Below are positions 20,881 through 33,603 of a stretch of DNA of 64,000 bases, in pieces. The notes below the pieces were generated by a model, which did no database searches, was not told the origin of the DNA, and saw only the letters and a list, made by a program, of their open reading frames with translations. The DNA comes from Cryptomeria japonica (taxonomy: Eukaryota > Streptophyta > Pinopsida > Cupressales > Cupressaceae). How positions within the stretch are numbered: position 1 is the stretch's first letter; each line of letters opens with the position of its first letter. The stretch is taken from positions 506,865,373 through 506,929,372 of the forward strand of contig NC_081415.1 in the NCBI RefSeq assembly GCF_030272615.1, given 5' to 3'. The translations under genes were made by a program, and so were the position numbers.

Positions 20881-22187
20881 GTCTGCATATGACCATGCGA
20901 AATTGATCTGGTGCTTTTGAAAGAACTCTATAAATTTAGGCTATTCCTCTGGAGTGAGAAAAGATGCCAGATGTATGAGGTGAGGATTTTCAGGAGTCCC
21001 CACATTGTATTCTTTGGTTCCTTGATGAGAATCATTGATCGTTCCTGTTGTGTACTAGCAGGGAGAATGTCAAACCCTTCATCCTCAGGTGCCTCAAAGA
21101 GGTTTTCACCGTTGGATACACTCTTTCTTTTTTCTTTTGTTGAATCAAACAGTGCCATGGTGTGGTTTTCACTGGAAGATCCATGTTTTATTGTTATATT
21201 TTTGCAGCTGAAAGGTTTGGCATCCACCCCAAAGTATGCTATGCTATTACGTTCTATGGCGAATCTAGCTTTGTGATCCCCACTTGGTAGGTTATCCCTT
21301 AATTCCAAAAAGTCAATGATCGCCTCATCGTTTTGGAAATGGTCAAGACATGGGGGATTTGGTTGGTTCCATTCGATGAGTTCAGGATGGATAATGAGAA
21401 TTACTTCATCGATTAGGTTAAGTTCGTTAGATGTATCAGTGAGGGTTAAGACAGTGTGGTGAAGGTCATTGAAGGTACTCTCCCTGTCAGAATCAAGCGT
21501 AGGATGAGATGTAGGGTCTATGGAAGATGTTTCCAGCTCAGGAACCCAATAAGTCTTTATATGTGCTTCTCCGTAAATAGGGATGTCTTTGCGTGGTGGA
21601 GGTAGTGATGTGTCTTCCTCATCTGAAGTATTAAGTTGGATGGAATCAAATTCCCATTCATGTGAGTCGGTCTCCGAATCACTTTCCAGCATCCGATTAC
21701 TATACCATACTGGGATGTCCTTTGAGTTAAACATTGCAGGTGTGATCGGTTGATGTACCTTTGTAGATGAAATGATCGGTGCTGCAGGAAGGATGATGGG
21801 GATCAATGAATCCGATACGAGGAGTATCGGTAATGTTGACTTAGTTGCTTCTTCTAGAATCGCGGGTGTTGTAGATACTGATATGGGTTCTGATACAATT
21901 GTTGTTGCTAATGGTGCTATTGATGCTATTGTTGTTGTTGATGGGATTACTAGTTTGATTGGTGGGATGGTTGGTATTGTAGATGCTTGTGTTGGGATTT
22001 TGAGCCTGGATGGGGCAGTTGTGATGGTGTTTGATGTTGCTCTGATAATAAAAGGTGTCCTCTTTGCAATAGGCTGATATAGTGGTTTGTTGGGTTTTCC
22101 TTTGAATCTGAGCTTAGGAAAGATCTCCTTTTCAAAGCCTAGGCCTGCATTATCCTTGGGCTTTAATTCTGGTAGCAATGGTTCATG
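20881..22187 (-). pseudogene. E2 acidic linker between G-patch and RT
   Basis: The open frame 22178-20928 (416 codons) starts with the second half of the G-patch (NAGLGF). It then has a Thr/Ile/Pro-rich low-complexity stretch (about residues 50-130) and an acidic part with DSHEWEF and FQNDEAIIDF. It corresponds to 10232-11215 in E1, but the Thr/Ile/Pro-rich insert is missing there. No known domain. Confidence 0.6.
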
Positions 22188-23105
22188 TCATCCTTGTTTG
22201 CAATATCTCAAAGCACTCTGACCATCATACCCCATTCTTTGCATAATGAGGAGGCCTTTGCCATATTGATCCATAGGAAGCATAGCTTGCGGTATATCAG
22301 TGGTGATGGGATCTTTATAGATCCATTCCGCTAAGTCCTCATCTTGGGTTTCTTCTTCTTGACTTTTTCCAAGGATGAAAGGTGTCAAAGCAGATGCTGG
22401 TGTGATCAGTGGTTGCTGGAGTAACTGCTGTGGTTTACCATGTGTTCTAGGAGAAATGGGCATTTGTCCCACACAAAAGAGTTGACTCAAGTTCTATTCC
22501 CCAGGACCTTCCTCTGCTATTTTCATCTTAAGCTTTTCTTGCTTGGGTATAGTGGTGTTCGAACTGGCAAGAGAGGCGGGACTTATATATGATGTGGAGG
22601 AAATGGCTTCTCTATTATTAGGAATAGTAATCTTTGGTTGATGGCTGATATTATGATAGTATGCAAAGGGATTTGTATCGCCCAGGATTGTGATCTCTAC
22701 ACCGTTATGTGGGAACTTGATACATTGATGGTAGGTAGATGGAACGGCTTGCATGGCATGTATCCAAGGTCTTCCTAATAATAGATTATATGGCAGAGGA
22801 AGGTCCAGAACCTGAAAGATGATGTGCTTTACCACAACTCCTTTGGAGGAATGCTCTGCATCGTCATAGGCTTTGATTGTGATCTTCTTGCGAGGATCCA
22901 CTAATTCGATTGCGTATCCCAAAGCTGTGACTAACTGTAGTGTACAAATATTTAAGCCTACTCCATTATCAATCAAGACTCGCTTGATCCTATGCTGGTT
23001 GATAAAGCCTTCAATGTGTAGCGAAACGTTATAAGGTTGCTGGAAGGAAGAGTTGTCACTTTCGGAAAAAGTGAGACAAGGTGATGACTTTAGACTTCCA
23101 ACCAT
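22188..23105 (-). pseudogene. E2 aspartic protease with G-patch, decayed
   Basis: MVGSLKSSP to PLPYNLLLGRPWIHAM carries the active-site motif VLIDNG. The G-patch GKGLLIMQRMGYDG follows after a stop near 22494 and the frame stops again at 22188. The start MVG is preceded by a Gln codon rather than the TAG found in E1, so here gag and protease read as one frame at the junction. Confidence 0.82.
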
Positions 23106-25022
23106 GGCTTGAAATTGGTTTGTATTCAGGTTTGCAGTGACTGACGCCTCTTAGAGTGCCTGATCCAAGATTGTTTTATGAGATGGCGATAGGCGCAATA
23201 GCTCTAAAATGGATATAAGCGCGAGGGTTTTGTCTAATTGTTCCACAAGATTGTACTACTTTGGTATGGAGGTGGTGCCTTGTGGAGCTGCCTTGATGGT
23301 AACCTTGCCGCGACGTGTAACAACATTGCAATTGGAGTTGGGATTTTTGATGGTTATAGTTGGAACTTGTTCACTGGCATCATACAGGTGATTTACAGTA
23401 TAATTATACTCAGCCTACGTATAATCAGTGGTATCAGTGCCTCTCCTGGAAGTGGAAGGACCCCTTTGATCTTGTGATCGAAGTGGATTTTTGAACATCA
23501 GATGATCATTGTTTGTTGTTTTTGGGTCATGTCCTTCAATTTCAATTTCTCCTTGGTCAATAAGATCTTGAATAAGATCTTTTAATCTATGACAATTACT
23601 GGTCTTATGTCCTCTTCCTTGATGGAAATCACAGTGCTCAGTATCTCTCCACCATGCGGGTTTGACTTGAGGTTCATAATTTGACGTTCTGGGTAAAGTG
23701 ACCAGATTCTGAGAAATTAACTGACGTAACACAGTTTCGATGGGTTCCCCTAAGGGAGTGTATGTTCTCTTGGGTTTTTGTTGACGCTGTCTAGGTTCAT
23801 CTTGAGATGTAATGCATCCTCGATTTGGAGGAGCCACTGTGTTAGTTTGGGGTGGGGGATTTTGTCCTACAAACTGAACCACATGTTGTGCACTTTTGAT
23901 AGTTCTTGCATCCACAACCTTGTTGATGACGACATTCTTGTTTTTGTTCTAGAAGTTTGGTTTGTCACTATTGAAGCGTGGATGAGGGGCATCTTTTGGC
24001 TCATTGTAGATTTTGATGAGCCCTTTCTTGATGAGAACCCACTCAAACTTTAAACCTTTTGTGATCATGTCATTGAAGGAATCTGTGTCTTTGAGGTCCA
24101 GGTGAAATTCCATTTCATCATTTAAGTTGGAATTAAAAATTTCCACTAATTCTCATTTTGGTAATTGAAGTGAACATCTTCTAGACATTTGACGCCATCG
24201 TTGCAGAGAAACTGAGAATAGTTCACCTGGTTTTTGTTTAGCGTTACACAGATTTGCCATTGTGACATCCCTTTCAATGTTGTGTGAGTAATGTGATAGG
24301 AACTTCTAGATTAGTTCCTCAAAGGTTCTAATGCCACTTGGTAATCGAGAAAACCATGATGTGGTTGTTCCTCCCAAGCTTTGGGGAAAAAGTCGCATTA
24401 GGTATGTATCCTCGTATGCCACTTCTAGGCACGCTGAATGGAATTCTCGAACATGATCACGAGGATCTCCCTTTCCTCTATATTTTTCAAATTTGGGTGT
24501 TTCGAATCCTCGTGGAAAGGGTGGCATATAAATATTCCTATCAAAGGGGTAGGGACAAATGTCATTAAGTGAGAATTGGTTAGTCTTGACACCACTATGA
24601 AGTTGTTGGGCAAGATTCTCGACTTGTTGCCGCAACATTTCCATTTCATTTCAAGGAGGAGGTGGTGGGTTACCTCGAGGAATGTTATATCTGATGGGAT
24701 CTCTACCTCTTTCCTCTTCATGGTGACTTTGTCATTCTGATGCTTGTCTTAATTGGGCAAGATCAAAGTCAAAGGGGAGTTTTGCTCCTTCTTGAGTGAG
24801 CTTTAAAAAGTGAGCATCCGCATTGCTCCTGAGTATTTCATCAAAAAGTTTGTTAAAGAGAGGGTTATGTTGGGCGCTTTCTATTGTTGCAGGAGTGGGA
24901 GTACTTGGGTTTTTGTCATTCGCATTTCCTCCAAGTGCTTCTTGGAATTCATTGAGATTTTCCTCCTCTTCTTCTTCAATTTCTGCTTCTCGTTGCCTTG
25001 AGTGTGATCAGGTGTGAGCCAT
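23106..25022 (-). pseudogene. gag: E2 Gag, decayed
   Basis: It starts at an ATG (25020-25022) followed after three codons by a stop. A Glu-rich N-terminus leads to the Gag domain (TPKFEKYRGKGDP, LMRLFPQSLG, SWFSRLPSG) and a CHHC knuckle CDFHQGRGHKTSNC near 23590-23635. It is about 170 residues shorter than E1 Gag and is cut by at least eight stops. It keeps the same PYPFD and MPPFP motifs before the Gag domain. Confidence 0.85.
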
Positions 25023-27747
25023 TTTGTTTACAAGTTTTTGTTGAAGTTGAGTGAAAATGATGATGAGTTGTTGATGAAATGAAAGATTGATAGTTGGTGA
25101 TTTGTGTTGTATGTGGATCTCTAGCACTTTAAGGTAGATGTAACCGAAATTCCTTTTTTGAATTGCTTGTTTGTTTTTTATAAGGTGTGATGTGATAAGG
25201 TGTAGAGAAATCTGAGATGTGTTACGGATTTAACTACCTAGTAATGAGAGGATTCACTCATGAACTAGTTTTAACCTGCGTAGATTTGTCTCTTAGGATG
25301 AGCTTCTCCTAGATGTAGAAACAATCTAAAGAGTGATGTGATGTTTTTGATTCAAACAATATCTAAAAAGAGAACTTGGGACAAGAACCTCTTAATTTTT
25401 TGAGAGTTGGATTGATGATGAAGTGATGATGTATGAGTGAGATAATGGATGAAATGTTTTAACTTCAATAAAAGCTTTGTGTTACAAATGGAACAAACTC
25501 CACCTCTTCCCTTTCAGGTGTTGGTGGTATTTCTCGAGCTATGTTGTAATTGATACAATTGTTTGGGAAGAAGTTGGGATTTATCTCACCTCCTTGGTTT
25601 TTGTGATAACTCAAAGCTCTATATTGCATAAAATCTCTGTGGTTTAATGACTCTGAATCAAATTCATTTGTTTTGCCTTGAAGGTAGAGATGCATGTGAC
25701 ATAGAAAAACTCTATGGGAGACAAAGATTTGTCTATTTAGATAGAAGAATTTCCTCCTTTTGATCAAAGCCTTTGAGCTCAATGGTCTTCTTTTCAAGTT
25801 GATATTCTAACAACGATTCTTCTTTCGCGAGATGTGAAGAATGGTCATAAATTTTGATACTTTTCTTTGTTTTTGATCTTTTGTTTTGAAAAATGTTTGG
25901 TTGGATGAATACTTGTTTGGTTGGATTTGAAAAATGTTTGGTTGGATGAATACTTGTTTTGATTTTTGGATTTTATGATGTTTATTTGACAAGAAAATAA
26001 AGCAAGCACACAAACACAAGAATGTTACCTCAAAGGCACAAATGAGTATGGGTCTAGATCAACCCAATCCTTGGACTTTTTATGACCCTTTCCTTTAAGT
26101 GTATTTTAGGTGTTTTTCTTTCCAAAGCCTGAAGTCGGCTCAATTTGTACTTTGGTCTTTGACTAACACAAAGACATTTCAAACACTTTGTATCCCCAAG
26201 GTCCAATGGCCAGTTGCGATAAATTCAGCCCACATCTTGATATTTCTTTGACTTTGGTACTACATACCTTATGAATCCCGTCATGGCAGGTAAGGATGTG
26301 ATATACTAAGTCTTGCACAAGCATAACAAATATATTATCCCTATGATGGGAGAGTCACCACTTTCATCAAGCCACAAGTGACTTTTCAAAAAGCTATGTT
26401 TCTACTCAAGGAAATATGTATGGTGAGTATCTTGGGAGCAAAACCATCTATGCTGTTGCACTGAATTATATCACAAATATCCTCAATCAATAGAACGGGT
26501 GGGCTACTACTTAAAGGTGTTTAGTCATTTTTGATGTCTTTGGACATAAGTTCATTCTGCAATGACTCACTTAAGAGCCTTGTAACTTGTGGTGGGGCCC
26601 ATTTGTCCTTTCGGCAAGTTACACTGTAGGAACAGCTATACCCAAGGCTACAACTTTCGCTCTCACCTGATTTCTATAGCGGCTCGAAGGATTTACCGCG
26701 CGAGGTCGTTCCCAAGAGTGATGTGTCTCTTGGCAAGCCTCTCTTAAAAAGATAAAATTTTTGAGTGTTACTAACACTTTTCTCTTGCACCTAGGACCAC
26801 GAGAGCCAAGGGAGAGGATAGTGTGTGTTAGAAGTAGGACCACTCGACCACCTTTTTTCACAAGTGTGCCAAGCATGAAATTCACTTGTTCTTTTTAATC
26901 CATCATCGCAATGTGTTCTAACTATTTGGAGATGTTGCTCCAACATTCATGGTGTTCTTTTTAACTTCAAATGCAAATTTTTGAGTAAACTAGAATTTTG
27001 AAAATCCTGGTCAACTGAAATTGAAGCACGTATGCATGAAGGAAAATTGCTTTGCAAAATTTTAAACAAGTTGATTGTGTATTTTATGTGCACCAAAAAT
27101 TTGAAGTGTGGATTGTAAATTCTTTAGTTTGATGCAAGAAAATTGAAGTGTTGATTTTAAGCACCAAATAAAGTGTGTTTCCAAACTTGCAAGAAAACAA
27201 AAATTTTGTTTTGTTCAGTTTTAAGGCACCAAAAACAAGTGATCCTAACTGGAAAGCAAGGGAAAGTTTGTTTGTTCAATTTTTAAAACACCAAAATAAA
27301 GTTTTTGATTTTAAAGAGGTGAGTTTTTAAACCTGCACAAACAATAACCAGTTAGTAAAATCCATATCTAAGGGGGGCTTCCACAAGCCTAAAAATTTTC
27401 ACTTTTTCGGTTACAAGGTCTTTTTTACAACGTTCTGTTACAATAGCGCTAGTCTATGTTTAAACAGAAGCGTTGTTTAACACAAACGCGCTAAAAGAAT
27501 AGAATGCCCAAGAATTCAAAAGCGCTCAAACATGTTTAATAGCACCAGAACGAGGTCAAAAGCGCTCAAACAATGTCAATAGCGCTAAACTTGATACAAT
27601 AGCGCTATTGTAAGAACAATAGCGCTGGAACAACAAGTTTCAATAGCGCTATAATGTGATCAATAGCGCTAAAGCGCAACCTGTGTGACAATTTCAACAT
27701 TCAAACATGTTATTGGTAAAAAAAAAATGATCTTTTTGGTGTTTGGA
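25023..27747 (-). other. E2 5' leader (2.7 kb)
   Basis: No gene is recognised. A 110-codon minus frame (25797-25465) and an 88-codon frame (26885-26619) have no domain. A 41-bp tandem repeat (GAAAAATGTTTGGTTGG unit) lies at 25887-25968. A GC-richer stretch at 26580-26830 may be structured, as in the E1 leader. Confidence 0.55.
27441..27672. repeat. E2 leader array of CAATAGCGCT-type motifs, about 20-bp spacing
   Basis: Copies (some decayed) lie near 27441, 27465, 27484, 27518, 27538, 27558, 27577, 27598, 27617, 27641 and 27661. The core AGCGCT is palindromic. Its position next to the PBS equals that of the ACACAGACGCG array of E1, but the motif is different. Confidence 0.82.
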
Positions 27748-27765
27748 TTCACGTCAGGTTCACCA
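27748..27765 (-). other. Primer-binding site of E2
   Basis: Minus strand TGGTGAACCTGACGTGAA starts two bases after the LTR end and begins with TGG. It differs from the E1 PBS, so the two copies appear to use different tRNA primers. The tRNA is not assigned. Confidence 0.65.
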
Positions 27766-27767
27766 AA

Positions 27768-29137
27768 TGATGCTCTGCAAAATGGACAAGGTTAACAAAT
27801 GACAAACAACACAAGACACAAGAAATCGTTAGTGTTATTTAACCAAAAACTAATCTAAACAGACATATCAAAAGAGATGCTAAGAACATGAAAGAATATT
27901 TAACTAAAGAAGAAAATATGATGAGGCATCTCCAAATGCCTCCTAACATGCCCTTGGCTCTTCTCCTTTGTTCCTCTCCTCTCCAAGTTCCAAAATAGTG
28001 TAACTCTTAGCAGCTTTTTGTACTATGGATGCTTATGGAAGATTAAGATTTAAGTATTTGCTCCAAATGTAGAATGAAAAGCTAAAATACTAGATGCTAT
28101 TAAACATGATTGATTTTAACCAAAATAACAAGCTATTATATTGCTATGCTAAATGCTCTCTTAAAATGCCTATAGGTTAAATGCATACAAGTTTTCAAGA
28201 TCTAGATTATGAAGAAATGAGCTCTATTTATAGGAAAAATGGAGCAATGGATGGTTGAGATTGAGCAATCTCAACAAGGGTCAGGATTGAATGGTTTGAG
28301 ATCCATGTGAGGGCTTTCAACCCAATCCTAGGATGACAAGTGTCAATGTGAGATAGGTTGAGAGGAGAGGGAATAAGCATTAAATGCTTGACATGACTTT
28401 GGGAGTTAAGGTCAAGGTTAGGTTGAATGAAATAAATTCTTTATTCAAAGAATAAAGCTTTTATCCAATGGATAAACTCTTGTGCAAAGGCAAAAGAGAT
28501 AAACATGGTCAAAGCATTAAATGCTTGAGGAGACACATGAGTGCAAGTTGAAATAACCATTAATGGTCATGTAAGAGCCATTAGTGGTCTTGGAAGACTT
28601 TAGAGGTTAAATTGTTGAACACACAAAGCATTAAATACTTTTCAAAGACTTTGAAGTCTTTGAGAAGTGACTCCAAGTTGCTTAGGAATGTGACAATAAT
28701 TAGGGGATGGATTAGGCTAATTAGGAAGGGTTTAGAAGAATCTAGAAGGGGGTTTAGGAATGCAAGTGGATTTGGTGGGTGAGGGAAAATAGGATTTTAT
28801 TTAAAATAAATTTCATTTATTTCAATAAATGTGTGCAAGTTGCATTTGTAGGAAAATGCAAGTGGGGGGGATAATGATTTAAATAAATGTTTAATTTAAT
28901 TTATTTAAAAGAGGAATAGGGGGATTTATTAAATAAATAGATTTTATTCATGTAATTGATTGGAATTTGATTTAATGAATTAATTAAAATAAATTAAATA
29001 ATTTATTTAATTAATAGGAGAATGTTTGAAGATGAATTAATTAAATATTAATTTAATTAACTGATGGCTAGTGGATTTTTAATCAAATAAGTAACAAATA
29101 TTCATTTAATTAAACTGGACAGATTTACGTGACTACA
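27768..29137 (-). repeat. E2 5' LTR
   Basis: On plus it starts TGATGCTCTGC and ends GTGACTACA, about 1370 bp. The outer end (CTGGACAGATTTACGTGACT) resembles the E1 LTR end (CTGGACAATTTTAGGTGTCT). It also has AT-only inverted repeats made of TTTAATTAAT/AAATAAATT words at 28790-29110. The partner LTR lies outside the window, so the inner boundary rests on the TG and the adjoining PBS. Confidence 0.75.
28222..28233 (-). promoter_or_regulatory. TATA box of the E2 5' LTR
   Basis: Minus strand CTATAAATAGAG, a very good plant TATA consensus, inside the LTR. Confidence 0.6.
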
Positions 29138-31595
29138 GTTAGTACTACGTGCATCCTCCCTTTACTCAGTTTACTAACACTTACCCTAAGTTAATTGCAT
29201 CCCAACTAGAAAAGGGGATGCTAATGCATCTCATACTACATCATGAGTCTAATACTTTTCCCTAATTCCCTACACCATTTTTGATAAAAAGAAAGCATTT
29301 CATATACTTGTGATAATTACTAGATAATGTGTAAATTTAATAACACACATCATATAATTCTATTAATAATATTTCTACAGCTCGCTGAGAATTTTGAATT
29401 AGTGAGATATTGACAATTATCACCTCCATGCCACTACAAAAAGTTGGTTTGACCTGGTACATGGGGTACTTCTAAGATCTATCACTTGCATGTTAATGGT
29501 GAAAGTTTTCTAAGACCTATCATACCATTGGAATCTCTTGACTTTCATCACTTGCACGATTTTGGTGATATTTGACTAGACTATGCTTGTAACATATTAT
29601 GGATATCTCCTAACAACATTCACCTCCCTCCTACTAGTGAAAGATGTTTAATCTATAAGATATAAAGAATAACACTTAGCATATGTCACCTACACAATAC
29701 TAGTGGCATTCAACTATCTACACCTATATCAGACTCAATGACAACATGTGGGGTCATCGTAGAGCTAAGTACACATAATCCACATATCACAATGTTCAAA
29801 ATAACTAGTCAAGTTGAGAAAGTTATATGCCACTTAAGTGATCCATAAACCTACACATTGAGTCTTATCTAGACATCTTGGGTCAAATTTTACAAATATA
29901 TAAGAATCACATTGAACTCACATGAGTTGGTTCTATATAAGAACACAAAAATAAATAATACTACTAATAAGTAATTGACTTACATTCACTTTATTTAGTT
30001 GTTAGCTAGAAACATATTATTTATTATAAATTAAACACACATAAACAATATTGAACATTATCTCTCTTCTGAGTACATAACATTTTGTATGGTGTCGATC
30101 ATTTCATTTCATACATTTATCCACCAAATAGATTCAAAGAAAAATACCCCACTATATTTATTAATACTTATAGTTCACTTCCCACAATTGGAAAATGCAG
30201 TCACAAGGAATTCCCTCATGAGATCAACACAAAATCAAGTATGCCATTCATAATTGATAAGAAGTTCTCAAAACATTAGATTTAATAGATTAATTATGTA
30301 TCATATTTAAATGCAAGTGATTAGGTTTCCATAATTCATTCATAGTCATTTCATGGTTTTAGTTTATCATACACTTCTTTCTTGGAAGCACAGACCTTAG
30401 GTCAAGTCTTAAGGCTAACATATACCCTCCTACATTGTTCAATGATCCAAGAGACAAGACCATAGGGTTAGACACAAACTTCAATTATTTTGGTTTAAAT
30501 ATGTTTGACAACATTTTCACACGTTCACATCAAAACATGCCATGATGATAATGAATCTAAAATTTTATTCAAGATTGGAGTATATTTGGGAAATATGAAC
30601 ATAAAAACCTCAAAGTATATAGGCTTGATGATGATAGGTTTCTTTTCATTGGATAAAGTCTATATACTAAGGACATATTAATTGGAAAGGTGGGCTTACA
30701 TTCATTTGATGCATAACTTAGCCTCTCACTGAAGCATATTAACAAAGAAGGGTTAATCAAGTTTAGGAACACCCCAAGCCTTAAAAAATTTCCCAAACCC
30801 CTCCCTAGATGGGTCACAAGGGTAAGCCAAAGTACCTCCTACGTACCCACTTTCAAATAGGATTGAAGTCCCATCTAGTTCTCCTATAATTTTAACTATA
30901 AAAATTATAACTTACATTTTCCAAGTGAATATAACTTATGCAAATATTAAATGAAACCATTTATCACATACAATGATAAGGTATATACCTTGATAATTCC
31001 TAGCCTTATAAATAATTTTCCCAAGGTATCCAAGAACTATCTTAACCAAGGAAAATAATGTAACTAAAAACCAAACACACACACACATAAAAATTTACTC
31101 TAATGACTCAATTCAATTTGCTAAGATGGAACATTACTAAGAACAAGGATCTTGAACTAATTATACATGCAAAAATATCAATTATCAACCCTCTTTATAC
31201 TTATTTGAGAATTAAAATACCATCCAACTTGCATGAGACACCTTAGACAATAGTGTCATTTGAGGGAAAAAAATGAATCAAATCCAAACACAAAAATTCT
31301 GCATAACATAGTTGATATATAATAAATACAACCATATCATAGCAAAGAATAGCAACAATAAAAATATATTTATAATGTGATGATCATGTGAAGCATTGAT
31401 GTGGATCCAAGTGATGTCCTACTAATATGATCAAGCATTGTGACCATACTAAATTGTGACATCAGTCTCAATTAGAACACATCATGCCTTTATAAGGCAT
31501 ACACAATTTTCTAAACATGGTAAATACTCAAGTCATATTCAAGAGAATTGAAAATACTGTATCCAATAGAGAATTATAGGGAAATATGTAATTAA
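29138..31595. other. AT-rich DNA with no recognised gene, host or old repeat
   Basis: Short open frames have no domain. Four short TCAC...GTGA dyads occur at 29482-29707. A (CA) stretch lies near 31072-31087. GTTAG at 29138-29142 is the probable right target duplication of E2. Its partner is outside the window. Confidence 0.5.
29482..29709. repeat. Four spaced TCAC-N13-GTGA dyads
   Basis: Dyads lie at 29482-29502 (TCACTTGCATG, GGTGA), 29548-29568 (TCACTTGCACG, GGTGA), 29619-29641 (TTCAC, GTGAA) and 29685-29709 (GTCAC, GTGGC). They are spaced about 65-70 bp apart. Confidence 0.5.
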
Positions 31596-32405
31596 TGTAG
31601 GAGCATCCCCGGTCAATGAGCAATCTTGCATCAACCAAAAATATTTCCTTTCATTTTTGTTCTTGTTTAGTTCTTTATGCAGTTTTTTGTGTTCTTACTA
31701 GTTGGCACTGGTGGTTCCTTGTTCTTTGTGGAAAATCTTATTTTCAGTTTCCAAGCGGGTTCATGTGCTCAATTCCATATTTTCAATTCATTTGGGTTCT
31801 TTTCCGGTTAGTAATCGCCTCTGGTTGACTGCTTTTGGGTTCCGGGACAGTTCTTGTGCTTACCAGTTGGTTTTCCTTCATTACCGGTGCGATTCTTGGC
31901 ATGTGGATCTATCTTGGGTCTTGTCCAATGTTCTTTGGCATGTGGCCGACCTTCCTGCTGAACCACATTTCTTGGTTGTTATTTTCCAGAAAGATTTCTT
32001 TAATTCTTAAGGCCGACCTAATTACACATTTAATTTTCCTACATTTGTAAATGTAATCTTATGAGGCTGACCCAAATATGTTCCGCTGGGTATAAATATA
32101 TTATTATGTAATCATTTGTAGGGGCAGAGGAAGAATAATTGAGAATAAGGATTGAGATTCGCATATTGTGATCTGGTTGATTCTAAGAGTCTCGGGTTGG
32201 ATTGTATCTGGTTGATAGCCTACATGTAACTGGTTAATTGTCGGATGTTCTTTGATGAGTATATGATGATTGCCGGAAGTTCTAAGGCATTAATATGATC
32301 TATTTATGTAATATTCTTATGTTTTATTGTTGCTTTCATTGTGTTGTTCTTGTTGCATAAGCCAGTTGATTCTCTTTGAGGGTTTTACCAGTTATGGCTG
32401 CATCA
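31596..32405 (+). repeat. E3 5' LTR
   Basis: Starts TGTAGGAGCATCC and ends GGCTGCATCA. It matches 35751-36570 over its full length. TATAAATA at 32091-32098 is a likely TATA box. Confidence 0.88.
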
Positions 32406-32407
32406 AG

Positions 32408-32419
32408 TGGTATCAGAGC
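32408..32419 (+). other. Primer-binding site of E3 (tRNA-iMet type)
   Basis: TGGTATCAGAGC is complementary to the 3' end of plant initiator methionine tRNA, the common primer of plant LTR elements, and lies two bases after the LTR. Confidence 0.9.
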
Positions 32420-32435
32420 TGGTTATGGACTAGCT

Positions 32436-33603
32436 GATGGAAGAATTGTTTGCGAACATTGAGGAATTCCTTTGGGTGGACATATCATCAATTGGAGGCA
32501 GGTTGCATGTGTGTTCAATAGATCATCGAGGGGAGGCAATTGAAACTAGCAGTCAGATTGCCGAGTTGAGGTAGTTCATCGGAGTGGAAGAGGAGATGTC
32601 ACCTAGAAGGACAAACCCCTGAAGGGTAGAGCAGATGATGGAAGACTTTAAGAATGAAGTGAGGAATGAGATCCGAAACGCTTTGGCTAGTTTGCAGAGA
32701 AACCCTGATTCTGAGGATGAATGTGGAAGTTGGTGAAGAGCTTGAGGAAGTTGAAAGAGTGGAAGATGAAAGAGAGGAAATATTCCTGAAAGCAGTGGCA
32801 CAAGCAAGTAAAGTTCATAAAGTTGAAGTTTCCAACTTTTTCGAAACGCTAAACCTGGAGGATCTGATCAATTAGATCAGAGAGCTGGAGGACTACTTTG
32901 AGTTTGACGATGTCAAGGACCTGCAGAGAGTCCGATCGGTACAGACTAAGTTGAAAGGGCATGCTACCTTATGGTGGAAATAATTGTAGAAAGATAGAGT
33001 GGAGAATGGTGAACTGAAGATCACCGATGGAGATAGATGGTTGCAAGATTGAAGGCCAAGTTCATACCAAGAGACTATGAACTGGAGTTGTTCAAAAAGT
33101 TGTAGAACCTAAAATAGAGAAACATGAATGTGAAGGAATATACTGAGGAATTCTACAAAGTGGTGATTAGATCAGGACATAGAGAGATGAATAGAGAAAA
33201 GGTGGAAATGTACATAAATGGACTTGCTTTTAACATTCAAGATGAGATGAGTATGTTGAAGGTTTCCACAGTTGAAGAAGCTTACCAGTATGCTTTGAAG
33301 GCCGAGGAGAAGATGAGGAGAAGACAACCAAATAGAGGGAAGGAGAAATTCAAAGGACCGATAAGTGACAGTATGAAGAAACCAGTTGAGGAAGATGAAT
33401 CAAAACGTAAGTGGTGTAAAGAACCGAAGCATAATTCTCAGAGGAAAGGCAGTAGCAGTACCGGTAGAGATTTTATTGGAAAATGTTACAAGTGTGGAGA
33501 AACCGGACATAGATTCTATGAATGTAAGCAGGGAATGGCAAGAAGTTGTGTAGCAAATGAGGAACCAGATCTGACTATGCACCGGAGCAAGGAGAATCCC
33601 TGA
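32436..33603 (+). pseudogene. gag: E3 Gag, frameshifted
   Basis: It starts at ATG (MEELFANIEEF). The Gag domain follows in changing frames: VRSVQTKLKGHATLWWK near 32925-32985, then an open frame from 33124 (MNVKEYTEEFYKVVIRSGHR, YINGLAFNIQDEMSML). A CCHC knuckle is at 33484-33525 (CYKCGETGHRFYEC). At least two frameshifts and several stops occur before 33124. The C-terminal 159 codons remain open. The sequence style is that of chromovirus-like gypsy Gag. Confidence 0.8.

Larger units (their letters stand above)
1..29137 (-). mobile_element. E2: older Tat-type Ty3/gypsy retrotransposon, left end outside window, split by E1
   Basis: On the minus strand the element runs from its 5' LTR (27768-29137) through leader, gag, protease, linker, RT, RNase H pair and integrase down to 17737. 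There it is interrupted by E1 (3005-17732) and resumes at 3004 with its 3' non-coding part. The join is seen directly: CAGCT ends at 3004 and recurs at 17733-17737. The sequence left of 3000 also matches what follows pol inside E1 (around 6850-7060). Many in-frame stops in every pol domain mark it as long dead and older than E1. The dual RNase H and the integrase without a chromodomain fit the Tat lineage. Its 3' LTR is not in the window. Confidence 0.88.

Noticed and set aside
26619-26885. 88-codon minus frame in the E2 leader as a gene
   Set aside because: No domain, no counterpart in E1, and it lies in an untranslated leader.
27441-27672. CRISPR-like regularly spaced repeats
   Set aside because: The repeats are only about 10 bp with similar spacers, lie inside a plant retrotransposon leader and have no cas genes.
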